Shown: positions 32,917 to 40,608 of the stretch, in pieces | How positions within the stretch are numbered: position 1 is the stretch's first letter | Layout: every line of letters begins with the position of its first letter | Virus record (IMG/VR): IMGVR_UViG_3300025151_000058 | Coordinates: 1 to 48,952 of that record | Direction: 5' to 3' (one strand) | Length of the DNA: 48,952 nucleotides | DNA from: a virus | The notes under the pieces: model-generated | Told to the model about the DNA's origin: nothing | The model's database searches: none | What the model saw: the letters and a program-made list of their open reading frames with translations, nothing else | Translations under genes and position numbers: made by a program

Positions 32917-33057
32917 TTACTTTCTTTTTCGAACCATGCCGCCGCCGCGCATCTTCTTAACCATGCCGCCGCCGCGCATCTTCTTGGGGCCTTTTTTAAC
33001 CATGCCGCCGCCGCGCATCTTGCGAACGGGCTTTTTCTTACGAGGCTTCATCGCCAT
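32917..33057 (-). CDS. Small basic protein with three MRGGGMV repeats
   Basis: 46 residues starting MAMKPRKKKPVRK and made of three copies of K-x-MRGGGMV-(K/R)-K separated by basic linkers. It has AGGAG eight bases before its ATG and overlaps the upstream stop by 20 bases. Net charge is strongly positive. Likely a nucleic-acid- or membrane-binding virion peptide. The encoding DNA forms a 27-base tandem repeat. Confidence 0.65.
   Translation of the reverse strand: MAMKPRKKKPVRKMRGGGMVKKGPKKMRGGGMVKKMRGGGMVRKRK
32932..33021. repeat. 27-base coding tandem repeat
   Basis: Two identical 27-base units (32932-32958 and 32959-32985), a 12-base spacer, then a third copy (32998-33021) differing at its end. 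The repeat lies wholly inside the 46-residue gene and encodes its MRGGGMV blocks. Copy number could change by slippage or recombination without breaking frame. Confidence 0.9.
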
Positions 33058-33604
33058 TTGTCAGTCTCCTGTGTAAAGTTTCTCTTTGGTCGTAAAGCGT
33101 TCGGTTTTCCGGAACTTTGAAGGCTTGGTCATAATAACCCTTGTCCTTCAACTGATCCGCGCTGTGCTGAAGCTTTCGGAGCCGTTGAATAAAAATAATA
33201 GCATACTTTTCTCCTACAACAGGAGAAAAAGAGCCGTCATCAAGCAACGCGTCTTCATCATCGTCTGGGTGGAAGCCCATCAGCCAAAGATCCTTCTGAC
33301 CAAAAATACCCTCGGCAATAGCGTCGTTGAGGTCTGAAACAAATTCCTCAAAGACTTGTGGGTCTTTTTTGTACGAAAAGTCTATCAGAAGGATTACGTC
33401 AAACGTGTCATCAAATCCGGCCATGGTTTGATAGAGAGGCAAATTGTCGTCTTCAGTCTTAAAAACGTATCCAACCTTATTCTCTTCAAAGGCCTTCTTC
33501 GCATACGGACACGCCGGTAGTCCGTTGAAAAACTCACTAGGTTTTTCTAAAGCGTGTCGAGACCATTCTCGCAAATCTTTTTGAACATCAAGCTCAAGGC
33601 TCAT
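33038..33604 (-). CDS. Conserved-looking acidic protein, unknown function
   Basis: 188 residues. The N-terminus has LEKPSEFFNGLPACPYAKKAF. The middle has alternating hydrophobic strands (FDVILLIDFS; KYAIIFIQRLRKL) and an acidic loop (FHPDDDEDALLDD). The shape is a compact alpha/beta enzyme-like fold. ATGA overlap with the gene upstream. No family identified. Confidence 0.6.
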   Translation of the reverse strand: MSLELDVQKDLREWSRHALEKPSEFFNGLPACPYAKKAFEENKVGYVFKTEDDNLPLYQTMAGFDDTFDVILLIDFSYKKDPQVFEEFVSDLNDAIAEGIFGQKDLWLMGFHPDDDEDALLDDGSFSPVVGEKYAIIFIQRLRKLQHSADQLKDKGYYDQAFKVPENRTLYDQRETLHRRLTNGDEAS

Positions 33605-33939
33605 GTGTACAGTGTCCGTTTTCTTCTGTTTGAAAGAACAGCGCCGCAGCCCTTATTCAGCTTACGATAAGGAGCCCCGACAACTACTCCTCCGTTTTTC
33701 GCTTTAGCAACTTTTGCAGCCTTCGTATTGGCGACAACAGTTTTTCCTTTAGAGCCTTCGCGCTTCTTTTTACGCGCTGTAGAAGCTCTTTGGCCTTTTG
33801 AAAGACTTTGCGCTTTGCTCCGAGGAAGGCATCTATCGGGATTCTTTTTATCCTTTGAACTTCCGCACGGCCCCGCGATATTACCGCTGCTATCGATCCT
33901 AACCCAGTCTTCATCTAACCATTCCTTTAACTTGCCCAT
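33601..33939 (-). CDS. Basic small protein with GPCG motif
   Basis: 112 residues. The N-terminus MGKLKEWLDEDWVRIDSSG is followed by IAGPCGSSKDKKNPDRCLP and a Lys/Arg/Ala-rich region (ARKKKREGSKGKT; AAKVAKAKNGG), with a final Cys in LNKGCGA. The GPCG...RCLP arrangement recurs in marine phages as I recall. One of four adjacent basic proteins, suggesting packaging or condensation of DNA. Confidence 0.65.
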   Translation of the reverse strand: MGKLKEWLDEDWVRIDSSGNIAGPCGSSKDKKNPDRCLPRSKAQSLSKGQRASTARKKKREGSKGKTVVANTKAAKVAKAKNGGVVVGAPYRKLNKGCGAVLSNRRKRTLYT

Positions 33940-34176
33940 TTAACGGCCCTTTCTTTTGCCGCCCTTTGACTTTTTAGCATAGTTGGGGTCTTTGCAATAT
34001 TTCGATGCTGCCAAATTTGCGTAGGCCGAGGGGTAGGTGTCAAAGGTTCTCTTTGCCCAAGCCTTGCCCTCGGGGCAAATCTTGCTTCCCTTGCTTTTAG
34101 AAGAGACTTTTCCGCCTTTTCTAAAATAAGTAAGCTTAGGCTTACGGGGCTTAGGGCCGGTCCGAACTTTCGCCAT
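33940..34176 (-). CDS. Basic small protein with CPEGKAWAKRTF motif
   Basis: 78 residues. Lys-rich ends flank a conserved-looking core: CPEGKAWAKRTFDTYPSAYA and ASKYCKDPNYAKK. Two Cys sit 27 residues apart. Like its neighbours it is small and highly basic, so DNA binding inside the virion is plausible. Zinc binding would need more ligands than are visible. Confidence 0.65.
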   Translation of the reverse strand: MAKVRTGPKPRKPKLTYFRKGGKVSSKSKGSKICPEGKAWAKRTFDTYPSAYANLAASKYCKDPNYAKKSKGGKRKGR

Positions 34177-34372
34177 GCGTCCTCACAATCTTGCGGGATT
34201 GAATAAACTGCTCCCACATGGGTTTTATCATCTGGTGATTTTGATCGACTTTAAGAGCCGTTCTTTCGGTCCGCTTATCTACATCTATCAATGTAGATGA
34301 CTGCCAACCAAGCAAGCCCAAAAAAGCCGTTACAACTCCTGCAACAAGGATGCCTATGATAGTCTTTTCCAT
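34151..34372 (-). CDS. Small single-pass membrane protein
   Basis: 73 residues with the start at the ATG 34370-34372, coupled to the previous stop as TGATG. The longer frame would need a TTG start. A transmembrane segment (IIGILVAGVVTAFLGLLGW, about 4-22) is followed by a polar helix. The layout resembles small holin or antiholin-like and i-spanin-like proteins. No decisive motif. Confidence 0.6.
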   Translation of the reverse strand: MEKTIIGILVAGVVTAFLGLLGWQSSTLIDVDKRTERTALKVDQNHQMIKPMWEQFIQSRKIVRTHGESSDRP

Positions 34373-34674
34373 CAGCACTTCCAACGACGACGCGCCTGAC
34401 GAATGCGCGAGTTAGGGTTGTTACGTGTCTTAGCCGAGCTTCTTTTTAGCTGACCAAGAGATCTAGCGCAGTAACTTTTCCGTCGTTTGGCGGCGGCGCT
34501 GCCTTTTTTGACTTTACCCGTAACTGCGGTTTTTAGCTTAGATCCGGGATTTGCTTTACGATATGCCTTAACCCCAGCACGAGTCATCCCCGCACCTTTT
34601 TTCGTCTTCCGATAATTGGGGTTTTTACCGGCAGTAGTGCGTGGAATTGACTTTTGTCGTTTCTTCGTAGCCAT
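34372..34674 (-). CDS. Basic small protein, DUF6321-type
   Basis: 100 residues. Contains KKGAGMTRAGVKAYRKANPG and KRRKSYCARSLGQLKRSSAK, and ends RQARRRWKC. This layout matches the DUF6321-type family common in phages (recognised from memory, not searched). Roughly one third of residues are Lys or Arg. Probably a DNA-binding, DNA-packaged or capsid-interior protein. Confidence 0.7.
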   Translation of the reverse strand: MATKKRQKSIPRTTAGKNPNYRKTKKGAGMTRAGVKAYRKANPGSKLKTAVTGKVKKGSAAAKRRKSYCARSLGQLKRSSAKTRNNPNSRIRQARRRWKC

Positions 34675-34871
34675 CAGTGAAGTGTCCGGTCTTCAAAAAA
34701 AGGCTCTAATGGTTCAGACAGAAGCTCTTCTAAGGCTTGAATAAAGATGTCAACCTGAACCGGAGATTCAAAGCCGGTAAACTTTACAAAAACCTCTGGG
34801 GTGGGGGAATCCTCGACAGCAATGTAGTAGCTGCCCGAAAAATTAAACTCCCCCACCCTAAATCCGGCCAC
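34674..34871 (-). CDS. Small acidic protein
   Basis: 65 residues, beta-rich N-terminus (RVGEFNFSGSYYIAVEDS) and an acidic helical C-terminus (FIQALEELLSEPLEPFFED). Overlaps the next gene by one base. Unknown. It lies at the beginning of the basic-protein cluster and has opposite charge. Confidence 0.5.
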   Translation of the reverse strand: MAGFRVGEFNFSGSYYIAVEDSPTPEVFVKFTGFESPVQVDIFIQALEELLSEPLEPFFEDRTLH

Positions 34872-34882
34872 CGTAAGCCTCC

Positions 34883-35284
34883 TTAGTACTCTTTCCGCAA
34901 GTACAAAATAACCGTGTATGTATCTGCGGAAGTATGACCTACCGTGGTGAACTTGAGATCTCCAGTCTTGCCGGATCCTGCGTTATTAGTCAGGCCGCCA
35001 AAAACGGTGTAATCGTGGTTCCCGCTCTGGTTTTCGCCAAGTTCGATACAGAATTGGTTGGACGTAGCCTCCCAAAGTATCTGTAGCTTCATGCCGATGC
35101 ACTGCCACCAGATACGCTCAATGACGACACCCGTGCAGGTGTCGCCGTCAGCACTGGTGTTAAGGCCAGAAACGTCTACCTTGGTGACCGCATCTTCGCC
35201 CGAGCCGTCCGAGATATTGGTAAACTTCATTACCGCATATTTCGGTCCGTCAGAGAGTGTTTGAGAAGTTACTGCGTCAGCCAT
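34883..35284 (-). CDS. Virion structural protein
   Basis: 133 residues, beta-rich with many Thr/Gly, no catalytic residues recognised. Located between capsid and connector genes. Probable decoration or minor capsid protein by position. Confidence 0.55.
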   Translation of the reverse strand: MADAVTSQTLSDGPKYAVMKFTNISDGSGEDAVTKVDVSGLNTSADGDTCTGVVIERIWWQCIGMKLQILWEATSNQFCIELGENQSGNHDYTVFGGLTNNAGSGKTGDLKFTTVGHTSADTYTVILYLRKEY

Positions 35285-35295
35285 TTTCTAGCACC

Positions 35296-36012
35296 TTATC
35301 TGGATTGAGCCGCAAGCAGGTAATCAACGCTCATCGACTTGGTGCCCGTAGCGGAACCTGAAAGTTCCATCGCACCTATGGCAAGGTTTTCATCATCCGG
35401 AATATTGTCGGTGTGTGTTGCAACCAAGTTGCGGTTCACAAAAAACTCAACGGATCCGGTGCTTTTTACGTGAAAACCGAGCGTCACATACGTTCCAGAG
35501 GAAATGTCAACACCTGAGTCCGTTGTCGTAGCCGTGCCGTCTTTTTCGGTGACGCAATCGATGTTGCTGTCTCCGTCATCGATCTGGAAAACAATTCGGT
35601 CTGCGGCGGTAAGCATTGCTTCCGGGTTGGTCGCAAAGTTTACGGTAAGTCCGACACACACGTCCATGGCGTCGCCTTCTGCATCCGTCACAAAAAGCTT
35701 TGTTTCAAACCAAATATCACGGCCCGAGGATACCGCAAAAATTTCATTGCCTTGAATAGATGCGCCGTCGTTGTCTGTCGTCGCTTGACTACTTAGAACA
35801 ACAACGCCGTTTTCTACATCCGCGCCGAGTGCGGCAGAGGCGCTAGAATCTTTTACAACGGTCCAGTCGTTGGTGCTGTCAAGAGTAACGCCAGTGAAGT
35901 CGTCCATGTACAGGACATAGTCCGGGTTACAGGACATTGGGAGGTTTTCGAACCACTTGCGTGGAGAGTCCTTTCCTGCATAAAGGATAGGACCAGTAAA
36001 GTGAACAGCCAT
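35296..36012 (-). CDS. Beta-sandwich (LamG-like) structural protein
   Basis: 238 residues. The N-terminus has KDSPRKWFENLPM. The body is alternating strands with FQIDDGDSNIDCV and a C-terminal VEFFVNRNLVATHTD, the pattern of concanavalin/LamG-like carbohydrate-binding sandwiches. ACAGGAG precedes the ATG. First gene after the capsid terminator. May decorate the capsid and bind surface glycans (inference). Confidence 0.6.
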   Translation of the reverse strand: MAVHFTGPILYAGKDSPRKWFENLPMSCNPDYVLYMDDFTGVTLDSTNDWTVVKDSSASAALGADVENGVVVLSSQATTDNDGASIQGNEIFAVSSGRDIWFETKLFVTDAEGDAMDVCVGLTVNFATNPEAMLTAADRIVFQIDDGDSNIDCVTEKDGTATTTDSGVDISSGTYVTLGFHVKSTGSVEFFVNRNLVATHTDNIPDDENLAIGAMELSGSATGTKSMSVDYLLAAQSR

Positions 36013-36076
36013 TTTGTACTCCTGTCGTGGCTAATGTCGGCACGTTATGCGCCGTCAGGGACAAAGAAAATATAAA

Positions 36077-36109
36077 CCAAAACAAAAGGGGCGGCAATAG
36101 CCGCCCCTT
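36077..36109 (-). terminator. Intrinsic terminator after the major capsid gene
   Basis: Ten-base-pair stem (36086-36095 with 36100-36109) with a four-base loop, followed on the minus strand by TTTTGTTTTGG. It lies 25 bases after the major capsid stop. It would lower expression of genes to the left, or mark the end of the capsid transcript. Confidence 0.8.
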
Positions 36110-36133
36110 CCGTTGTACAAAGAACTTCTGAGC

Positions 36134-37042
36134 TTATGCAGCGCCAGCCGTTCCAAATACGCAGCGCCAGTCGGAAACACCGAACGAATAACGCTCACGC
36201 GCCTTGAAGCGCATGTTACCCGTATCGAAGTCGCCTTCCATGGCGGTTTTCAGCGGCGAACGGTTAAAGAACTTAAAGCCGTTCGGCGCGTCCGTCTTAA
36301 CAAAGAACGCGTCCGTGTCGGTGAGGAAGTGGTTAACCACCGCACCTTCCGGAAGCATGCCCATGGAACGGACCGCGTTGATGTCGTTATCAGCCGTCCC
36401 GCTACGCAGGTTGCTGTTAATGACACGCTCTGCAACGAACTGAAGCTCTTTCGGAATGATGAGCTTCTGTCCACGCACCGCAATCTTCAGACCACGCTCG
36501 TCGGTCAGACCCGCGATATCAATCAGCATCTGCTCCAGCGAGGTCTCGTTGAGATCCGACGCCGTAGAAAGCTGGTTGCGCTGGTTGCCCGAAATCGACG
36601 GGTGAGCGGAAGAGCAAAGGGCTGCCCCGTCACCAATCGGGTTGGACGTGGAGAAGGCATTGTTAAGAATGCCTGCGGCCTTGATCTGCTTGGTCTGAGC
36701 CATCGAACGAGCCAAAGCCTTTGTGTAACGGCTTGCAAGCCGGTCATAAAGGTTGTCTTCGATAGCCTCTTCCGTGATCGAAAAGGCCAGAGCGATTGTC
36801 TCGTGCGTGTAACGGGCAGTGTATGTTTCCTGCGCGTCATCGAACGAGATAGCTCCACCCTCGTTTTTCACGGGAGCAGTCGAGAAGCCGCCGAGCATTA
36901 CCTCTTCTTCGAAGGCGCGGTCCGAGGACTCTTCTTCAAAGATTTCAGCATGCTCGTTCTCGTAACGGTCATATTCAAGACCAAAAAGAGCATTAAGGCC
37001 GGGCTCAAGCTCTTTAGCCAGTTGGGCTCTAGAAATAGCCAT
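36134..37042 (-). CDS. Major capsid protein
   Basis: 302 residues. N-terminus AISRAQLAKELEPGLNALFGLEY, followed by an acidic helix and YTARYTHETIALAFSITEEAIEDNLYDRLASRY, a pattern typical of HK97-fold shell proteins in marine phages (Mu gpT-like branch). It follows scaffold and decoration-like genes and is followed by a terminator, as expected for the most abundant virion protein. Confidence 0.85.
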   Translation of the reverse strand: MAISRAQLAKELEPGLNALFGLEYDRYENEHAEIFEEESSDRAFEEEVMLGGFSTAPVKNEGGAISFDDAQETYTARYTHETIALAFSITEEAIEDNLYDRLASRYTKALARSMAQTKQIKAAGILNNAFSTSNPIGDGAALCSSAHPSISGNQRNQLSTASDLNETSLEQMLIDIAGLTDERGLKIAVRGQKLIIPKELQFVAERVINSNLRSGTADNDINAVRSMGMLPEGAVVNHFLTDTDAFFVKTDAPNGFKFFNRSPLKTAMEGDFDTGNMRFKARERYSFGVSDWRCVFGTAGAA

Positions 37043-37055
37043 TAATCAGCCCTCC

Positions 37056-37706
37056 TTAAATGCCCGTCGAATCGGCGGTGGTTTGAGAATCAAACCGCCG
37101 AGTCGGCGAATTAAAGTGAGCGTTCAGGCGCACGATCAACGGGATACCTGCCGCGGTGAAATCGCTGTTGGCTTCATCGTCCATGATGCCAACAATACGA
37201 AGCGGAAGGGTCGCCGTCGTAGCAATCGAGCTAACGCTGAGCGCACTATTCGACCGACCGGTATCGTCTGAACCGGTACGAGCCGAGGTTCCGAGAGAAG
37301 CGTTCGCGAAAACACCAGCCAGTGCCGTAGCACGGTCAGTGAGGGACGCGTCACTTGCAACCTTAAACAACTGGTTCGGGTTGTCGGCAACCAGCGCTTT
37401 GACAGGATGATTCGTGTCAACGCTGACCGAGTTAGAACCGGGCCAGTGATTAAGGAAGGTAGTCTTCTTCGTCACCGAGTCCACGTACTCACACCCCATC
37501 ATCACGCCAAGCGCCTGAGTGGTTCCACCACTCGTAGCACCAGCTTGATCGATAACGCCAGCCGCAAGCGGAACGACAATCGCCCCGTTGTAAATAGCGT
37601 TGGTGTTGTCTGACGCAATTTCATAGGTCGTAAGACCCGTTGAGTTCGCGCCGGAGCCGACTAGACCGATAGGACGAAGACCGTAGGCAGTTTCCTGATT
37701 TGCCAT
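37056..37706 (-). CDS. Capsid-associated structural (decoration-type) protein
   Basis: 216 residues, Ala/Thr/Gly-rich, beginning ANQETAYGLRPIGLVGSG. It lies directly before the capsid gene in transcription order, as head-decoration or head-stabilising proteins often do. A strong AAGGAGTAATTCC lies before the ATG. Confidence 0.65.
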   Translation of the reverse strand: MANQETAYGLRPIGLVGSGANSTGLTTYEIASDNTNAIYNGAIVVPLAAGVIDQAGATSGGTTQALGVMMGCEYVDSVTKKTTFLNHWPGSNSVSVDTNHPVKALVADNPNQLFKVASDASLTDRATALAGVFANASLGTSARTGSDDTGRSNSALSVSSIATTATLPLRIVGIMDDEANSDFTAAGIPLIVRLNAHFNSPTRRFDSQTTADSTGI

Positions 37707-37731
37707 TTGGAATTACTCCTAAAGGAGGTGG

Positions 37732-38220
37732 TTACTCTTTCTTTGAACCACCAAAGGTTACACGAGATTGACGATCAGGTTGATTGATCGTCATCGTTGA
37801 ATGTGCGTTCTCGCGCATCATATCGTGGTCAACCGCTTGCATCTGATCGAAATTCCGTTTCTGGAAGTATTCGGTTCTTTCTGCAACAGTCTCTTCCGGT
37901 ATGCGGGCGAGAAGCAAACCACCAACGCCAAAAACGCCTTCGTATTTACCCGAGTCAATAGTCGGCGCTTCAAAATCTGGATACTCTTCCTGACGGACAA
38001 GTTCCCAGCCTTCACGCAGCTTAGCGCTGATGTTTTTGCGGTCATCAAAACCACGAACCTCAGACCTAATCCACCTGTGTTTGAAGCCGTCCGGTGCGGG
38101 CGGCGCGTCTAGCATGGAGGGTGGAGCCCACGGCTTACGCCTAGCCTTTGAACTCCGGCTGTTGTTGGCGCGAGAAGTCCGGTTAACCGAAGCACCTTTT
38201 TCAATCTGTTCTTCGCTCAT
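37732..38220 (-). CDS. Small protein of the scaffold-capsid region
   Basis: 162 residues with a basic N-terminus (SKARRKPWAPP) and a central domain FKHRWIRSEVRGFDDRKNISAKLREGWELV. C-terminus rich in Met, His and Gln. Common layout next to phage scaffold genes. Possible assembly factor. No catalytic motif. Confidence 0.6.
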   Translation of the reverse strand: MSEEQIEKGASVNRTSRANNSRSSKARRKPWAPPSMLDAPPAPDGFKHRWIRSEVRGFDDRKNISAKLREGWELVRQEEYPDFEAPTIDSGKYEGVFGVGGLLLARIPEETVAERTEYFQKRNFDQMQAVDHDMMRENAHSTMTINQPDRQSRVTFGGSKKE

Positions 38221-38223
38221 GTC

Positions 38224-39114
38224 CTACTCCTTCACGTATTTCGCGTATTCTTCTAGCGGCACACCCAACTTTTTAGCCATCGTAACTTGGGTAGGGGTGA
38301 GAGTTACCCGTTTCTTGCTGCGCCCAGACGCGGACCTGTTAACAGAGGCAACCGTCTGAGCGGGTCGTTTACCTCTGGTTCCGTTATCAAACTTATGGGG
38401 AAAAGCTTCCGCCATACGTTTATCTAGTTCACTATAGTAATCATCGCTGGCGGGGTCAAACCCCTCGTCTTCGATGAGTTGCTTGTGTATTCCGAAAGCA
38501 GCGTACGTCATGGTCTCGTCAGAGCCGAACCATTCTCTTTCAGAAGCCCACGCCTCTGCCTTGGGATCCGGTCGCCGCGGAGCCTGTTGGGGCTGAGCCT
38601 GTTGGGGCTGAGCCTGCGAAGCTTCCATCGCCGCTTTCTGAGCCTCGGCGTTCCGCTGAGCCTGCGCGGCACGATCCGCCTGAATGGCAAGAGCAGTAAT
38701 TTTTCGCTGAGACTCAACGATCTGATTGCTATCGCCAATCTCAATGGCGTTTTTAAGGTCGCTCTCCGCAGCCTGTAGCTCACTTTGAACGCGGCCACTA
38801 AACTCATTTACGTAGCCGCTGTCTAAGGCATCTACCCGCTGCTTTAGAGTTTGAGCCTCTGCCTGAACTTGCTGAGCAAACCGAAACGCTTCCTCTTTCT
38901 CGCGCTCCGCCTGACGCATCTTCTTGGTAAGCTGGTTAATTCGTTTTTGAGTCGCGTTGTGCGCCTTATCGAATTGATCGTCATCGGCGGCTTCCTCTGA
39001 CGTATCGCTTACTTCGATGCCGGAAGCCTCGGACGCAGGCTCTTCCACCTCCACCGTAAGCTCTTCGTTTTCGTTTTCGGTCTCTTCGACCATGTCAAGT
39101 TGTTCTTCTGCCAT
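38224..39114 (-). CDS. Scaffolding-type protein
   Basis: 296 residues. Very acidic N-terminal 50 residues, then a long coiled coil (ATQKRINQLTKKMRQAEREKEE and onward to about 180), a QPQQAQPQQA linker, and a basic C-terminal domain (SKKRVTLTPTQVTMAKKLGV). This layout is the signature of phage head scaffolds, whose basic tail docks on the capsid protein. It lies two genes upstream of the capsid gene. Confidence 0.75.
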   Translation of the reverse strand: MAEEQLDMVEETENENEELTVEVEEPASEASGIEVSDTSEEAADDDQFDKAHNATQKRINQLTKKMRQAEREKEEAFRFAQQVQAEAQTLKQRVDALDSGYVNEFSGRVQSELQAAESDLKNAIEIGDSNQIVESQRKITALAIQADRAAQAQRNAEAQKAAMEASQAQPQQAQPQQAPRRPDPKAEAWASEREWFGSDETMTYAAFGIHKQLIEDEGFDPASDDYYSELDKRMAEAFPHKFDNGTRGKRPAQTVASVNRSASGRSKKRVTLTPTQVTMAKKLGVPLEEYAKYVKE

Positions 39115-39123
39115 AACGGCCTC

Positions 39124-39573
39124 CTACATGTGTAAAACGTCTTCAGGATCAGAAATCGTGGCTAGCACTTCGTCATCGTTTAAAATGCGAACCTCTCCGC
39201 CATCGATCTTGAACCGAGAACCGGCATACCGGGCAAACATCACCCAGTCTTTTTCCTTGCACCACGGACCGTCGAACTTGTCCGGATCTTTGTAGGCCAA
39301 TGGTCCTACCTTTAAGACGTATCCGACTTGTGTGGCTACCTGATTCTCTTCTACAACCTGATCCGGAAGCAGTATCCCGCCCTCTGTTTTGCCTTTCCCC
39401 CGGTAGGGAAGCACAATAAGTCTCCAACCTGTTGGAGTCGGAATCCGCTCTAAAAGAGACTTAGATATGAGATCGGGATCCAGAACACGGTCTTCTGGTT
39501 TTACATATGCAGAGGCTATTTTTTCAGCCTCTTCGCCAACCTTTTCAAGGTCAGCAATCGCTGGGCTAGTCAT
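39124..39573 (-). CDS. Phage GroES-like co-chaperonin
   Basis: The start at 39573 is preferred because AGGAG lies at proper distance there, while the upstream ATG (39579) is only one base from it. The 149-residue protein has the Cpn10 pattern: PTGWRLIVLPYRGKGKTEGGILLPDQ (first strand plus mobile loop with GGILL, compare GGIVL in GroES), then GYVLKVGP and DWVMFARYAGSRFKIDGGEVRILNDDEVLATI. It is longer than GroES (97) by an N-terminal extension of about 45 residues. It probably partners with host GroEL to fold the capsid protein, as T4 gp31 does. Confidence 0.8.
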   Translation of the reverse strand: MTSPAIADLEKVGEEAEKIASAYVKPEDRVLDPDLISKSLLERIPTPTGWRLIVLPYRGKGKTEGGILLPDQVVEENQVATQVGYVLKVGPLAYKDPDKFDGPWCKEKDWVMFARYAGSRFKIDGGEVRILNDDEVLATISDPEDVLHM

Positions 39574-39763
39574 CAACATGCTCCTGTTTTTCTAGCAGGC
39601 TCTTGAGTTCCTGTTCAATGAACGCAAGGGCTCTAAGCCAGCCCATGAGTTCGCGATACTGTTCCATGTCTTTGACCTCTCCAAACTCCAGAGTGTCTAC
39701 GACAACAGAACGCTTTTCTTTTAACAGACGGAGTATTGCCTCTGCAAGAAATATCTCATTCAT
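39566..39763 (-). CDS. Small helical protein
   Basis: 65 residues, entirely helical and charged (EIFLAEAILRLLKEKRSVVVDTLEFGE ... EQELKSLLEKQEHVDD). It overlaps the co-chaperonin start. Unknown. Possibly a regulatory peptide or minor assembly protein. Confidence 0.5.
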   Translation of the reverse strand: MNEIFLAEAILRLLKEKRSVVVDTLEFGEVKDMEQYRELMGWLRALAFIEQELKSLLEKQEHVDD

Positions 39764-39771
39764 TCCTATAA

Positions 39772-40248
39772 TTATCCGTTTTTAGAAGATATACGAGCGT
39801 GAGCCTTGCTCATTGCCCGATTGCCAAACCAAAAAGCGATAATCGCGGAGAAGATTGCTTGCGTTTCGTCGTCCCACGCCGACTCAACGGCGGTGACCCA
39901 GTCAATGTTTTGGTTTTCTATCATGGCGTAAATCATCACGCCTTTGACTGACGCAAACGCTATGAAGAAAAGGTAAGTAAGAATAGGGCGCACACTGCCG
40001 CGCAGAGCGTTGACAAATCCCCCAGCGTCGATAGATCGATCATGTTCGTAAAGTCCCTTGGTTTCTTCTATTTCGGCCTGAGCATCTAGCTCTTTGACCT
40101 TGAGTTCAGAAAGCTGTGCAGCGTATTTAGCTTTCGCCTCCAGCATTGCCAACTCTTGTTTGTTGGCTTGTTGCTGTTTGAAGTAGCCTAGAACCTCCGG
40201 CACGATGGACGTGCCGAAGCCGAGCAGAGTTCCGAGTAAGCTAATCAT
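39772..40248 (-). CDS. Holin of three-transmembrane GTA type
   Basis: The ATG at 40248 has GGAGG five bases upstream (the longer frame would need TTG). 158 residues: an N-terminal hydrophobic segment (SLLGTLLGFGTSIVPEVLGYF), an amphipathic coiled region, then two membrane spans (PILTYLFFIAFASVKGVMIY and AIFSAIIAFWFGNRA). The motif GGFVNALRGSVRPILTY matches the GTA_holin_3TM family. It would open the inner membrane at lysis. Confidence 0.75.
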   Translation of the reverse strand: MISLLGTLLGFGTSIVPEVLGYFKQQQANKQELAMLEAKAKYAAQLSELKVKELDAQAEIEETKGLYEHDRSIDAGGFVNALRGSVRPILTYLFFIAFASVKGVMIYAMIENQNIDWVTAVESAWDDETQAIFSAIIAFWFGNRAMSKAHARISSKNG

Positions 40249-40296
40249 TCTCGCCTCCAAAAGATGCGAGGTTATACGACATACTGAATCGTAAAG

Positions 40297-40605
40297 CTAG
40301 TCTTCTAGTGCAGGGACTATATGAACTTCATTAGCGGCTTGATCCACGTATGCCGTTCGCACCCCCATGCTTTTTTGAAGCTTGCTTCTTACGCGATGGA
40401 TGCGGTCTTTGTTTTTTCTGCCCGGGTTTATTCGTTTGGCCTCTTTTTTCGCATCAAACAAATATGCTTTTCCTGCGGCGTCTATAGCAACAACATCGAC
40501 CGGTGAATGCGGCGAGAGGGGCGTGAAGACGTAAAAGCCCCTCTCCGTCAGAAAGTTCATCAGGTAAAGTTCGCAAGAAAGACCGTCCTTGTGCCGGGGG
40601 TCCAA
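40297..40605 (-). CDS. Small PD-(D/E)XK nuclease
   Basis: 102 residues: E12 in the first helix, D37 in SPVDVVAI, and D51-x-K53 in YLFDAKKE, the complete restriction-like catalytic triad. A basic helix follows (KRINPGRKNKDRIHRVRSK). Size and simplicity fit Holliday-junction-resolvase-like or packaging-associated nucleases. It lies in the late gene block and may resolve DNA branches before or during packaging. Confidence 0.75.
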   Translation of the reverse strand: MDPRHKDGLSCELYLMNFLTERGFYVFTPLSPHSPVDVVAIDAAGKAYLFDAKKEAKRINPGRKNKDRIHRVRSKLQKSMGVRTAYVDQAANEVHIVPALED

Positions 40606-40608
40606 CGG

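Noticed and set aside
32932-33021. Possible CRISPR-like repeat array
   Set aside because: Two of the three copies are directly adjacent with no spacer, and all encode a continuous basic protein. No cas genes.
36113-37045. Plus-strand open frame of 310 codons opposite the major capsid gene
   Set aside because: It is antisense to the capsid gene, contains the terminator hairpin region at its start, and has no ribosome site or motif.
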